From positions 2,612,501 through 2,676,500 of the forward strand of contig BSBM01001026.1 of NCBI GenBank assembly GCA_027924585.1: a DNA stretch of 64,000 nucleotides. Reading direction: 5' to 3'. The stretch comes from Larix kaempferi. Taxonomy: Eukaryota; Streptophyta; Pinopsida; Pinales; Pinaceae. Both the position numbers and the translations under genes were made by a program. This document shows, in pieces, positions 44,360 through 55,163 of this stretch (position 1 is its first letter; each line of letters opens with the position of its first letter). The notes beneath the pieces were generated by a model. The model did not search any database, was not told where the DNA came from, and was given only the letters and a program-made list of their open reading frames with translations.

Positions 44360-44820
44360 CTAGATGAAATACTTGAATGCAGCAACAACAACCCATGAAA
44401 ATATCGCAGGTGCATTCTTCAACCCGAATGACATCACAATATACTGAAAATAGACCCATTCTGTCACAAAAGTCATCTTGTGGCGGTCTTCCTTTGCAAT
44501 ACGAATTTGATGATAGCCGTAGAACCCATCCATGAAAGAATACATCTCCTGGCCGCCCACCCCTTCGATTACTTTATCAGTAAACGGGGTCGGAAAGGGA
44601 TCATGTAAGCAGGCATCATTCAACTTTCACAAATCGACACAGATGCACACCTCACCAATCTTCTTGTCCTGCACCACCATAGGACTAATCCACTCCGAGT
44701 CTTCAACCGATTCAATGATACCAACATCCAACATGCGGTCAAGTTCTACCTTGAACCTATCCTTATGTCATGGATTTAGCCGATAGGGTCGCTGTCTGAT
44801 TGGTTTATCATCTGGTTTCA
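44360..44820 (-). pseudogene. Gypsy D RT palm/fingers
   Basis: Frame 44623-44360 has NDACLHDPFPTPFTDKVIEGVGGQEMYSFMDGFYGYHQIRIAKEDRHKMTFVTEW, YIVMSFGLKNAPAIFS. The preceding RT N-terminus (PMVVQDKKIGEVCICVDL) is open but out of the same uninterrupted frame at 44630-44815, with a stop at about 44624 and another near 44770. Confidence 0.78.
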
Positions 44821-45975
44821 AGGGGACTTCATCTCACCTAAATCACCCAAAATCCCTTTCATTTCAGAAAACTTTGTAGGAAAGAGGTCCTGGAATTCAT
44901 GCAACCAGTCAGTCACCTTTCCCATCATCTCATCATCCCAATAATCCCCAACATTCACGAACTTGGGAGTGGCCTCTGTCCCAATATTGATCTTACGAAG
45001 CTTCAAGGGTTGACTGAATGGATCACTTGGTGCATCAGGTGGTACCACATCGCGACTTCCTTCAGATTCTGGGATATTGACATTCCGTGGATCATCACCA
45101 TCTTCAGGCCCCCCAGTGATAGTATAACATTCCATTATGGATTGCATCTGGCAGTGCATATGCGGATCCACCGAATACACCACGGGAACAACCTTTAGAA
45201 CCACATCGCGCATGATTTGCAGAGCGTTATGGACATTTGGGTTGGGATCAAGAAAACTGAACGTATGAGTAAAACAAATTGTCAACTCCAACCAAGTAGT
45301 GATTTCTCCCCGTAATTCAGCTGCAGTATACCATGACCGCGACATTACATCCAAGGTATGGATAAATGTATGGACCCGCTCGTCTCTTGGTTGCGATGCC
45401 CATAATGTCTGACACTCCATCAAATGGCCTCTGGGGTTTTTTCGACCATCATATTTCCCTGTGTGGTAGACCTTGGTATCGCCAAAGTGAATCATCATCA
45501 ATCTTCTGCATTTAGACCATCCATTAATTGATTCCTTGTGTGTTTCCCACCAGCGTGCTAGAGCAGCCTTTAGTGCTTTGTCCAATGCCAGCAGTAGCTG
45601 CAGTTCTGAAACTCTTTACTTGAACTCCGCTAGAAAGTCAGACAAGCTAGGAAACCCTTCATATATTGGTAGTGTGATCGTTTCAGTCAAGACACGGCAT
45701 AGGGACTGTGTGATTAGGCCACACTTGCAAAGGGACATCTCATGCAAGCGGTTCTGCCAGTGTTCTAATGCGTTAGCAAAGTCGGAAAACGCAGAGCTAT
45801 CACTGCGCCATGCCAGCTCACCATTGGCAGTTGGATGAATATAGTCTTCGGAAATGTTGAATGCATGGTCCCATCCACTGGGATCGTCGTCCTTCATTGG
45901 CTCAATGTATCTGTGTCCTTCAGCCGGATCCAACGGGGCTATGACTCTAAGATCGCAGTTTTCGAAAGTCATCAT
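44818..45975 (-). pseudogene. Gypsy D gag-like domain located after the protease
   Basis: Frames 45975-45616 and 45585-44818, split by one stop near 45616. The second has a capsid-like pattern: KYDGRKNPRGHLMECQTLWASQPRDERVHTFIHTLD, then SWYTAAELRGEITTWLELTICFTHTFSFLDPNP. This is the W..L......TW.EL...F...F arrangement of Retrotrans_gag, but it lies between the protease (46446-45979) and RT. The first frame (FENCDLRVIAPLDPAEG...) is unknown. After the gag-like part comes a linker with the usual pre-RT motif (KINIGTEATPKFVNVGDYW). Normal Ty3/gypsy order has gag before protease. No gag remains upstream because the element is truncated there. Confidence 0.6.
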
Positions 45976-45978
45976 CCA

Positions 45979-46446
45979 TCACTTAAAGTTGATTACCACT
46001 CCACTATCATTGGCCCATCCAATGCCCAGCAACGTGGGATACAAACTTCCTCCTTCAACCACCTCGATGACATCGAAGTCAGTATAGGTCTTCATGCCCT
46101 CAATGTCCACCACCAAACATGGGACTCTTCCAATCAGTGTCACCTTAGCGTGATTAGCTAACCGGAGCTGTACAGGAGACCAGCTCAATGGGGGGCTCCC
46201 CATTTTCTGCCATGCTTGCTTGGTTAAGATGTTGACATCCGAACCAAGATCCAGAATAATTGAATCAACATCATAGTCCCCGATTTGGATATTCATTCGC
46301 ATCTCCTTACCTGTATTCCGACGCTGTAAGGAGTTTACCGTAGCCTCCTGCCGTCCCCTAGCTAGTCGCTGGAACAACCCTTCAATCTCAGCAAGGGACG
46401 CGAGATCTCTTACCAACAATAAATAGCTCTCAAGAAACTTCTGCAA
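45979..46446 (-). pseudogene. Gypsy D aspartic protease
   Basis: Retropepsin-like region: MNIQIGDYDVDSIILDLGSDVNILTKQAWQKMG, with the catalytic loop LDLGSDVN, then WSPVQLRLANHAKVTLIGRVPCLVVDIEG and TLLGIGWANDSG. The G-S in the loop supports a real protease. It is open over 155 codons and followed by the gag-like region with a stop between (about 45976-45978). Confidence 0.7.
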
Positions 46447-46455
46447 GGTTCTAGA

Positions 46456-46914
46456 CTACATTGATGGACCTGCCTCTAAAGTCACATCAAAAACAGGGGG
46501 CATGTCACAAATAATAGCCTTACTGCGATCCTGGTCAATCGCATGTTGTGCCTGAAATAACGTATCACACTTGGACTCAATGTCAAACACTACCTTCTTC
46601 TGTCCGGCCTTTCGAATGTCCCCTCCTGTTGCTGCGCCTCCAAGAGTGATAACTGCAATAGCCACATATTGTGGCCTTGGCTCCGCAGAAATTTTCGCAA
46701 CATTCGCACCTTCATTCTGATTTGGTGCCAGATTCCCTGGTTGGTTCACAGTTTGATTAGCATTCTGAATCGTTGGTTCTGGTTCTGCACTGGTTGTTGC
46801 ACCTGATTCTATACTGGCTGCTGTGCCTGGTTCTGATTTGGCAACCGTGGAACATTCCCTACTTGCCATTGTGCAATCAACTATAGGTAGTTTTCCACGG
46901 TGTGGTCTATATAG
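46456..46914 (-). pseudogene. Gypsy D sequence upstream of protease
   Basis: Frame 46869-46456 (MASRECSTVAKSEPG...) is Ala/Glu/Pro/Asn-rich and then ends KKVVFDIESKCDTLFQAQHAIDQDRSKAIICDMPPVFD, which leads toward the protease. No capsid domain. Upstream, at about 46890-46930, the sequence switches to decayed ORF C of element C without an LTR, so D is 5'-truncated or inserted with loss of its LTR. Confidence 0.5.
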
Positions 46915-48525
46915 AGGGTTCTAGGACTTAGTGATTTCCAGTGGCTTCTTCTCCTGTTGTTTCTCCATTTTTTTCTCCTCCAAGGTTTTAGGATGAGCTG
47001 AGCTAATTACCAAAGCTTTACTATTTGCCACTAGTTCCACTTTCTTAGCTTTCTCTTGGGAAACAAAATCCCTTTCTCTCTATCCCATGACCAATGTTCT
47101 TTGATGTTTTTGTGATTCATGAACTAAGTTCCTCTATGCAGGGTCGAGGATTTTACCCAACACTTATTCAAAACTCAAAACCGCCTGATAGATAGAACCA
47201 TTAGGTTGTGTCTCATGAATATAAGTATTATTTAATTGTGCTAGGAGAAAATGTTGCTCAATGAAAATTTTAGGATCATGCATCCTCATAAATTCCTAAT
47301 CCTAACTTTAATTATTTTAACTGAGCACCTAGAATTTGCACATGGGAAGCATTTTGGATAACCAAATGATCGATATACAGAGGGAATTTGGGACAAGATC
47401 TCCTCTTTAAGTCCATACATCGACATGTGCTCCATCGACTGTAGTTTGGAATGCCAACTCTTCCAATATCATCCCGTCGGGGACAAACCTAAGAAGAAGA
47501 TGAATCAAATTGTTACCCCAAATTCTCAAATAGGTGAACAATTCACTACAGTACTAGTCACCCATGGGAGCTACCATATTCTTGGAATCCTCGGAGATTG
47601 TAGGTGGATTAGTATTGAATATAATCAAATAAATTGCAATGAGAAATTTGTCATAGATATCATAAACATGAGGTCTAAAGTTCTCTTCCCATAGAATAGC
47701 ACATGAAATAGGAACTAGGGGGTTTTGTGCGGTCCAGTGTCATTTCATCAATGGAAATGCAAAAGAAGAAAACATTACATCAAATAAATAAGCAGACATT
47801 AAAAACCTTAGGTTTCCTGACCGATGGTGTGTTTTGTAGCTGCGCGATTGCATCTTTGATAGTGATAGAAAAAATCTGCGCCCAATTGAATACTTGCTCG
47901 GTAGAAACAATATGATGGACCAGAAGGGTCCATTCTAGCTTGAATTATACAAAGTTTTCTAACCCATAAAATATGCAGAGCATGGAAGCAAGAAGTTTGT
48001 AGGGATCTCTCAAATATTAGACAGGGCACAACTTGTTAGTTCATAGAGCAAAACTATTAGGATCAAACCACCAACTTTCTACCAATTCCTCCCTTCATAT
48101 TTTTGTTTGAAATCCTTCATGGAATCCCGTGTTAGAAACTGCTGGGGGGTCTTCAAAGCATACATCCTTGTGAAAGTATTGGGCTTGAAAGAAGCATATG
48201 CAGCCTGGATCGAATCTCGAAAGGTATAAGTTGGGATATCTGCATAGTATACCATCCAGTTGACAAGGTCCGTGTAGGGCATAATGGTCAGCCGAGATGC
48301 AATAGCGTAAAGGTGGGATTTACTGATATTTTTATAAATTTGGGAATCTTCCACAAATTGAAAAAAATCGTCATTCTCAAATATATTATAAATAGTGGCC
48401 TATTCTACACATTCTGTATTTTAGTTCTTCCCATTAGTTTCTGGGTATATGCCAAAATTCGGGTCTTTTGCTTTGATTTCTTCTGACCCTATTTTTGATC
48501 TAGTCCTACGAGACATGGAATCCAT
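46915..48525 (-). pseudogene. ORF C, coiled-coil ORF family member, truncated
   Basis: Unknown protein. Start ATG at 48525 or 48516 (MDSMSRRTRSK). Frame 48354-48079 is followed by decayed frames. Aligned to ORF B: KDPNFGI, IYNIFENDD, PNTFTRMYALK against PEVFIRAFALK, LRDPYKLLASMLCIFYGL against FREPYSLLAAMLYRIFGL, LRIWGNNLIHLLLRFVPD (near 47520) against IRIWGSHIVHLLPRIVPD, and HDPKIFIEQHF, NGSIYQAV (near 47250) against HDPKKFLDAHF, DDSIYQRV. It ends in a Lys/Glu helix (EEKKMEKQQEKK) near 46930. Many stops and frame changes. Lies about 2.2 kb downstream of gypsy C integrase. Confidence 0.65.
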
Positions 48526-48990
48526 AATCTATCCTGCAAAAATATTAAATCATAATCTAACTTGAAATTCCTATAATGAATCTGATGAATGCAATTTGCA
48601 GTTGTAGAATACCTCAAATGAATGACAACAGTTACTATGCAGTGTAGAGCTAATTCTTTATGAGAATGGAGATGATTTACAATTCGCAGCCACATGTAAA
48701 AATAGAGTAAAATGACAAAGCTTGCTCCAAAATTCATCGGAGTATGAACCATCTTACGAATAAATCCACTTACCATCAACTATAAATGTGCAGCACAAAA
48801 ATGACGGTTAAATTATGATTATGAATTAATTTTTTTTATTTGACTGGTTCTTTGGGGTGGCTAGTTTGCACGTGTGTCAGGGGAAAAAGTTTATCATGTC
48901 AGACAATGGTTCTGATGTGGGGCCATGTAATATCGTTGGGTCTCGAGTCATTTTTTCGAGTGATTTTTCAATTAAGTTTTCAACTTCTAA

Positions 48991-49225
48991 TATCCGATAA
49001 AACGGATATCGACATCCGAACGTCGCGGGTAAAATGATCATTGTAAAGCAATTATACATCCGATTCTTGACACTCTAGGTTAGTTATTGGATTTAAAACA
49101 TCAGCGTTGGAACGTTGAGACTAAAACTTAAAGTTTAAAATATTTTCCTACTTCCGAGATCCGAGAATTACAAAATACATCGGATATAAAAATTTGAAAA
49201 CTTAAGGTTCTGACATCAGAGATCC
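48991..49225. repeat. Short inverted repeats in the ORF C leader
   Basis: TATCCG/CGGATA arms (48991-49008), CGAC/GTCG close by, and ATCCGA/TCGGAT arms at 49159-49164 and 49180-49185, plus related CCGAGATCCGAG and CATCAGAGATCC text. The position relative to the ORF equals that of the B palindrome array, but the sequence is different and the array is less regular. Confidence 0.55.
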
Positions 49226-50749
49226 ACATCACTACAAAAGTTTAAAATATAAGCATCGGGTACGTAAAAAAGAAACAGTTTCAAAGAAAATTCTGTCAGG
49301 ATTTATTCTAAAAGTATATAAGATGAAAGTTTTAATTATTTCAATGTAAATTGGATCAAAACAACTTGTTTTGAAAGGAAAAGGAAAATTTAAAAGGGGA
49401 TCCCATCATTTTTCAAAGGAAAGAATGGTGGGATCTATTATGGCTACAAAAAATGGCGGCTCACTAGGAAGGACCAGTTATCTCTGGTTAGTCAAAAGAT
49501 TCATAAATTTTCTGAAAAATTAGAGATCATGTACTTATCATGCAGTTGGTTCATCCCTCTCAGTTAAGAAGATCCATACATTCCTTATTGAATATTTATG
49601 AGTTTTTTTAATAAATGATCATCTTTATCGAAAAGCTAAAACCATTAGCTTGATATCTAAAAGCAGAAAGAGGAATTGAAGCATTAGAGAACTAAATTTT
49701 CTAGGAATAGTCATGATAATCGAATGGGGGCACAAATACATGAATATTAAATATAATATGAACTCCAATATCACACTCATTGCCACTGCTTCCAGTAGGT
49801 GTCCATAGCCTCGTCAGGGTTTCCTTTTAACCCAATTTTAGTGTCCATCTACAAGATATAAATATACAACTTCTCAAATCAAGTTCATAATAGTGAAATA
49901 AGAGGCATTTCCCTAGCTTGGTAACTGACTAATGGTATTTTCATTCATAGAGGCCTACATAAAGCAAACATGTTGACTTGTGATGAGGCCTCCTACCCCT
50001 CAGTCTCATGACTGAGAGCCATTACCCTTTCTTGGTGACCAGAAGTGGTAATTTCACTCCATAAGCAACTATGATCATGATCGATCGGCTCATGATGAGA
50101 CCTCCTATCCCTTAATCCACCTTTTAGGCCCTTTCCCTTCCATTATCAAGAGCGGGGCTGTAGTTATTGTTAACCTCCTAGGAGATTGTTCAATGGATGG
50201 GGGAGCATGATATAACTCCGTAAGAGTGAGGGATGATGTAAAGAGTTAATGAAATTACCAGTTTTCATTGAGTTTATCCATTCCAAATAAAAAATATTCC
50301 TTTCAAAGGGAATCCAATCTTCATGCTTAATCTTAAAATTAAAATACCCAAAATCCTTTAGATAATGACCAAAACCTTCTTTCAGCTAATAATTGATAAC
50401 TCAGTAAAAATGTTTCAGGGAGAGATGTTCCAATTGGCTAAGAAATGGGTCAAATGAACTGCATTTTCCTCACCTTATTTTTTAGAAGACTTACTAAATA
50501 ATAGACTAATGAGAAGTAAAATATATAATCCCAATGGAAATCAATAATAGCCATATTATTGAAAATCAAACCAAAACAACTTAAAATTACAAAAATCATA
50601 ATCTGCTAAAGAAAATAAAAATAATGAAAAGAAAACTAAGCAGAGTATGTACAGTCTCAGCCAAACATTGACTAAGAAAAATACTTTTTAATAATTTGTA
50701 CATTCGTTGGAAAGATTTCAAGTTGTCCTTCCAATGTTTGCAAGGGAAA
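49226..50749 (-). other. Gypsy C spacer between integrase and ORF C
   Basis: Non-coding AT-rich. It shares GGAAGGACCAGTTATCTCTG (about 49470) with gypsy B and has two tandem blocks at 49910-50120 with CTTGGTGACC and GATGAGRCCTCCTAYCC, as in B. No gene or LTR recognised. Confidence 0.55.
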
Positions 50750-52104
50750 AGAGCTAGGACCAAGTTTTTATGTAATAGTAAATGGTCCTAACCACAAGTG
50801 TTGAAATTTTGTATGTTCACCCTTTTCTTCATGTGGCTTGTCCCATTTAAGCATTAAATCTCCTACTTGGAAATTCCTTTCGGAAGAGGTTGTTTCATCA
50901 AACCATCGCTTGATGAGCTATTGGTGCTGATAAAATTTATATTTTGACTTCTCCCTATCTTCTTCCAACTTAAGTCGGTATTTATCCTATGAGTTAAAGT
51001 AGGGAAATAATCCTCCTAGACTGATTGAGATAATTGTAAATATGGAAAGGAGATATTCGAAGGAAAAATTGCCTCTTTTCCATATACTAGACAAAAGGGT
51101 GAATCACCAATAACATCCTTAGGTATTACCCTATCCTCCCAGAAAGCATTAAAGAGTTGAGTGTGCCAATTTTTCTCATAACCCACCATAGTCCTTTTCA
51201 ATATTTTGATAAGGTCTTATTGGTTAATTCAGCTAATCCATTCCCCTGTGGGTAGTAAATTTCCAAGTATTTCATCTTGATTCCATTATCTAATGCAAAT
51301 TCAATAAGATTTAAAGAAGAAAAGTATGATGCATTCTCAAATACTAAGCATTCAAAAACACCAAACATGGTTATAATATTGGACTGGAGGAAGGAGATAA
51401 CCTGATTCGTGTTCACAACCCGAAGTGGAACTACTTCTACCCACCTTGTGAAGTAGTCCATAGCGATTAGAATATACTTATGTTGCATGGAGGAGGGAGT
51501 ATTAATTGGTACCCGCTAAATCCAGACCCCAATGTTGAAAAAGGGCATCAACAGTGATTGGTTGAAGGTGGTATGCAACCTGTTTTTTACTACTAGAAGC
51601 TTTCTGATAGACTTCACATTTGCAGGTGAAGGCATAGGCATCCTTGAATAGCATTTACCAATAGTAACCAACCCTCAGGATCTTGTGAGCTATGATCTCT
51701 CCTCCAAAATGTCCACCAACAGGTCTTGCATGCAATTCCATCAATATCCTGTCAGCATTTTCCTTTTCAACACATCTCAAAAGAACTCCATCAAAATTTC
51801 TCCTAAAAAGAACATTAGCAATTAACTTATATTGAGCATCTTTTAGCTTGAAAGCTATCCTCTTCTTGGGTTCCAAATTTTCAGGAGCATAACCGTGTGT
51901 GCGAAATAATTTAATGTCATTATACCAGGAATTAGGAACTACAGGAATATAATAAATCTGGTCATCAACATAGGATTCCTCTTCTTCCCATTGTACGACT
52001 GCCTTTGGTGTTTCAATAGGCCATGCTACCAATTTGCACAACCATTGACCTCTCACAATATTATTTGGTCTAATTTCTAAATCATACTCTTGTAGTGATG
52101 TCAT
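50750..52104 (-). pseudogene. Gypsy C integrase
   Basis: Frame 52104-51655 begins in the RNase H/integrase linker (SLQEYDLEIRPNNIVRGQWLCKLVAW) and reaches the HHCC motif start (ELHARPVGGHFGGEIIAHKILRVGYYW). After a break near 51650, frame 51488-51198 has MDYFTRWVEVVPLRVV and the end of the core (YYPQGNGLAELTNKTL), and 51201-51016 has KNWHTQLFNAFWEDR and SPFCLVYGKEAI. The tail decays to about 50750. It is closely related to B; several stops and frame changes. Confidence 0.8.
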
Positions 52105-52495
52105 CTAGTCGGTACGTTTCTTACCAAGCTCTTTCGGTATCAGCAGATTTCCAACAACAGAGTAAGAAACGATTATCTTGGTTCCAGATTTAAGGAGATA
52201 TAGTCTAAAGTGTTTGAAAACTTTGTAAACAACATATTCCTACTTATCTACTTCAGGATAATTAAGTTCATCTCCTTTCAGGCTATAAATCATAAAGGAT
52301 ATTGGTATTTCATCTCCTTCAGAATTTTGTTGTGTCAACACTACAACAAAAGATATGTTAGAAGCAAAGGTATATAAAATAAAATCTTTCAAAAAATCGT
52401 GAGACATTAGTGCAAGAGATTCCACAATGGACTTGATGATTTTTCTCAAAATAATCCTTCTAAGTATTGCTCCATTTAAAAATCGTATCTTTCTT
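52105..52495 (-). pseudogene. Gypsy C RNase H downstream of RT
   Basis: Frame 52449-52240: DFLKDFILYTFASNISFVVVLTQQNSEGDEIPISFMIYSLKGDELNYPEVDK, aligned to the gypsy RNase H of B. The motif Asp (normally SDFS) is changed to SNIS. Continues decayed to the integrase linker. Confidence 0.72.
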
Positions 52496-53640
52496 TATCA
52501 TGTCCTATAAGGGTTTGACAATTTGAGCGAAGCTAGGAATAAATCTTCTAACAAAATTGATTTTTCCTAGAAAGGATTGCATACACTTCTTTGAATTGGG
52601 GAGATTAATTTTTGATATCGCCTAAGTCCTTTTTGGATAAATCATCATTCCATGTTTGAAAACCACAAACCCAAGTAATTTACCTCCAGTTACAACAAAA
52701 ATAGATTTTTTGGTGTTTAATGATATACCATACTTCTTGCAACATTAAAAAACTTGCCTCAAATGAAAAAGATGATCACGCCTTTTCTTTGAAAAAATGG
52801 TAACATCATCTAGGTATACTACAACACAATTATGGATAATACCTCAGAATGCAATGTCCATTGCTCGTTGGAATGTGGCTCCGGCATTGATCAATCTGAA
52901 GGGCATCTTTCTATAGACAAAATTTCCAAAAAGCTTTCTAAATGTGGTTTTTAACTAATTTGAGTGTGAAACTAGAACTTGGTTATACCCAGAAAAACCA
53001 TCTAGTAATGAAAACATCTCTGAACCTCACACCTTTTGGAGAATTTGTTCCACGAGAGGCACAAGATAATTATCTTTTTTTCTAATGCCTTTTTCAAATT
53101 TAAAAAATTGACATAGAGACAAATATCTCCATTCTTTTTCTGGAATGGGACCAGATTGGCTATCCATTGAGTATGGCACACATGAAAAATAATCTGAGCA
53201 ACCAAATTTTTTTCCATTTTTTTTAACTAACGATTTAAGGTTCAGATGTATCTTCCTAAGCTTCTCCTGGTAGGGTCTTGCTTTGGGTTTCATGGGAATG
53301 TTGTGGTACATGATTTTTGTGTCGAATGTTTTAATATCGTCATATGTCTAGGAAAACACATCTTTTATTCACTGAATAAATTTATGAACACGGCTATCTT
53401 TGAGGGTGTACATCCTGTTCCTATATTGATGTTTTGTGGATTTTTCTCAATCCCTAAGTTGATGACCTGATAATTCATGCAGGAACTATTAGTCTTACAA
53501 TTTTTTTCTTTCTTAAATTTGTCTTGCAGGTCATACAAATTTTCAAGTCTAACAATTGATTTTGGAACAAGAGTAGTAGGGTCGTGAGGGTCCATTGAGG
53601 GAGGAACGATACTTTTCATATTAGAGAGAGATTCATTGTG
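52496..53640 (-). pseudogene. Gypsy C reverse transcriptase
   Basis: Pieces in several frames: pre-RT linker (VKLENLYDLQDKF-like, 53619-53365), NIPMKPKARPYQEKLRKIHLNLKSL (53311 on), IANLVPFQKKNGDICLYVNFLNLKKA, then VVVYLDDVTIFSKK with YLDD at 52805-52816, and ISLNTKKSIFVVTGGKLLGLVV. Multiple frameshifts and stops. The active-site box is intact. Confidence 0.75.
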
Positions 53641-53799
53641 ATCAAGTTCACCAATAGAGAAATCCTTAAAGGTATCCTATGCAGTGAGGAATTCTAGAAT
53701 CTATTGGTAATAATTGAAGACCTTCGAATTGGTGACATTATCAGGGACTGCAGACCTATACATTAATTCAATAGAAAATGAATCATGTTCAAAACCATT

Positions 53800-54210
53800 C
53801 AGGGGAAGTAGTTTTGATTCAACATTAGTGAGCAAATCAACATCAAAATTATGAAATTAGGGTATAGAGTTTATCTTAAATGCTTGAAGGTTGTCGATCA
53901 AACTCCACATTTTCTTCTGGTAATTCTTCAAATGGTTAGAATTACAGTGAATGGAATTCTTGACTTGTTTGACAATTATTTCAGAGTCGGCATAAAATTT
54001 AAGCACTTTAGCTCCTAGATCGATAGCTTTTCTAAGACCCTATATGAGCGCCTCATATTCAACTACATTATTTGTACCTTCAAACTCTAGCCTACAGGAT
54101 ATCAAAAATTTGTTTCCGCTGGATTGATCAGAACACATCCAATTCCAGCCCCTTCTCTGGACTTGGAGCCATCGAAAAACAATGTCCAGTAGGTGTGATC
54201 TAACCTAAAA
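53800..54210 (-). pseudogene. Gypsy C additional RNase H upstream of RT
   Basis: Begins YWTLFFDGSKSREGAGIGCVLINP at the end of frame 55163-54102 and continues out of frame with LEFEGTNNVVEYEAL, ADSEIIVKQVKNS and FDVDLL. The DG, E, DS and D pattern of the archaeal-type RNase H is visible. Same place as in B, between protease and RT, which shows the arrangement is inherited. Confidence 0.72.
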
Positions 54211-55163
54211 TTTGTATTTACACTATGTGCATTATTAAGAACAGAGTCTAATGAATGTATCCAATAAAATTGCATGATTTCAGATTGATTGTTGGTTTCA
54301 GCGAAGGGTGAATTGTATGCAGGAAATTTCCCCCAAAAGGTATCTACACCATAATTACCTATGTGAGAATTCAGAAGAGCGGATTCACTAGGGTTGTCAA
54401 GATCGGTCACAAACTGTTTAAAATACAGTTCCCTATTAACTCTGATCTTATTATGTTTCCTGTTGTATGTTACCCATAGGTGCAACCAGTTGGTAGCAAA
54501 GTATCCCTTCAATTTTTGAGACCAATCTAGGCTCAACCACATCCCGTAGGATTCTAGAACGTTAGCTACAACAATATCAATAGTTTGATGAATGGGAGGG
54601 TTAGAAGCAAGTCTTACCAAGACATTTCTCATTTCCCCTACAACTTTAACCCTGGATCTATTCAACTCAACTATTTGTATAGGAGAGCGTTTCATATCAG
54701 CATTCAACTTCCTACATACTTGAAGGGGCATCAAATTAGAGGATGCACTCGAATCCACCATACAATTGTGGACATTTCTGTTGAATATTTCAAAATAAAG
54801 AAGGAATGGCGGCGCACCGATTTTCTTACCATTAGGGGGTAAAGAAGTAGACTGGTCACCATTCCTTCTGGCAGGGGTTTCCAAGTTATTGTTTTCAATA
54901 TGGCTTGCTTTATTAGCAACCAAATTTTGAAGAAATTTGTCTTGAATTACTAGGAATTTCATAAGCTCATGTAAGGAAATGATAGCCTTTTCCCTTTTCA
55001 TATCTTCTACTGGATCATATTCTAACTCAGGCATGGCTATTTCCTTTTGAACATTATATCTAGTATTTGGAGGAACACTATTTTTTGGATTCGATGTAGG
55101 AGGTGCATCCTGCGGTAACTGTCCTTTGCCATATGTGTTATAGGCATGTTGTGTATCATACAT
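54211..55163 (-). pseudogene. Gypsy C protease
   Basis: Frame 55163-54102 (353 codons). The catalytic loop reads MVDSSASSNLMPL where active relatives have DSGAS, so the loop Gly is Ser. Downstream: RVKVVGEMRNVLVRLASNPPIHQTIDIVVANVLESYGMWLSLDWSQ. The N-terminal part still belongs to the gag tail (MPELEYDPVEDMKREKAI, EIFNRNVHN). Longest open frame of element C. Confidence 0.75.

Noticed and set aside
46915-48525. ORF C/B/A as an envelope gene
   Set aside because: Position fits, but I see no signal peptide, membrane anchor or cleavage motif; the proteins look soluble and coiled-coil.
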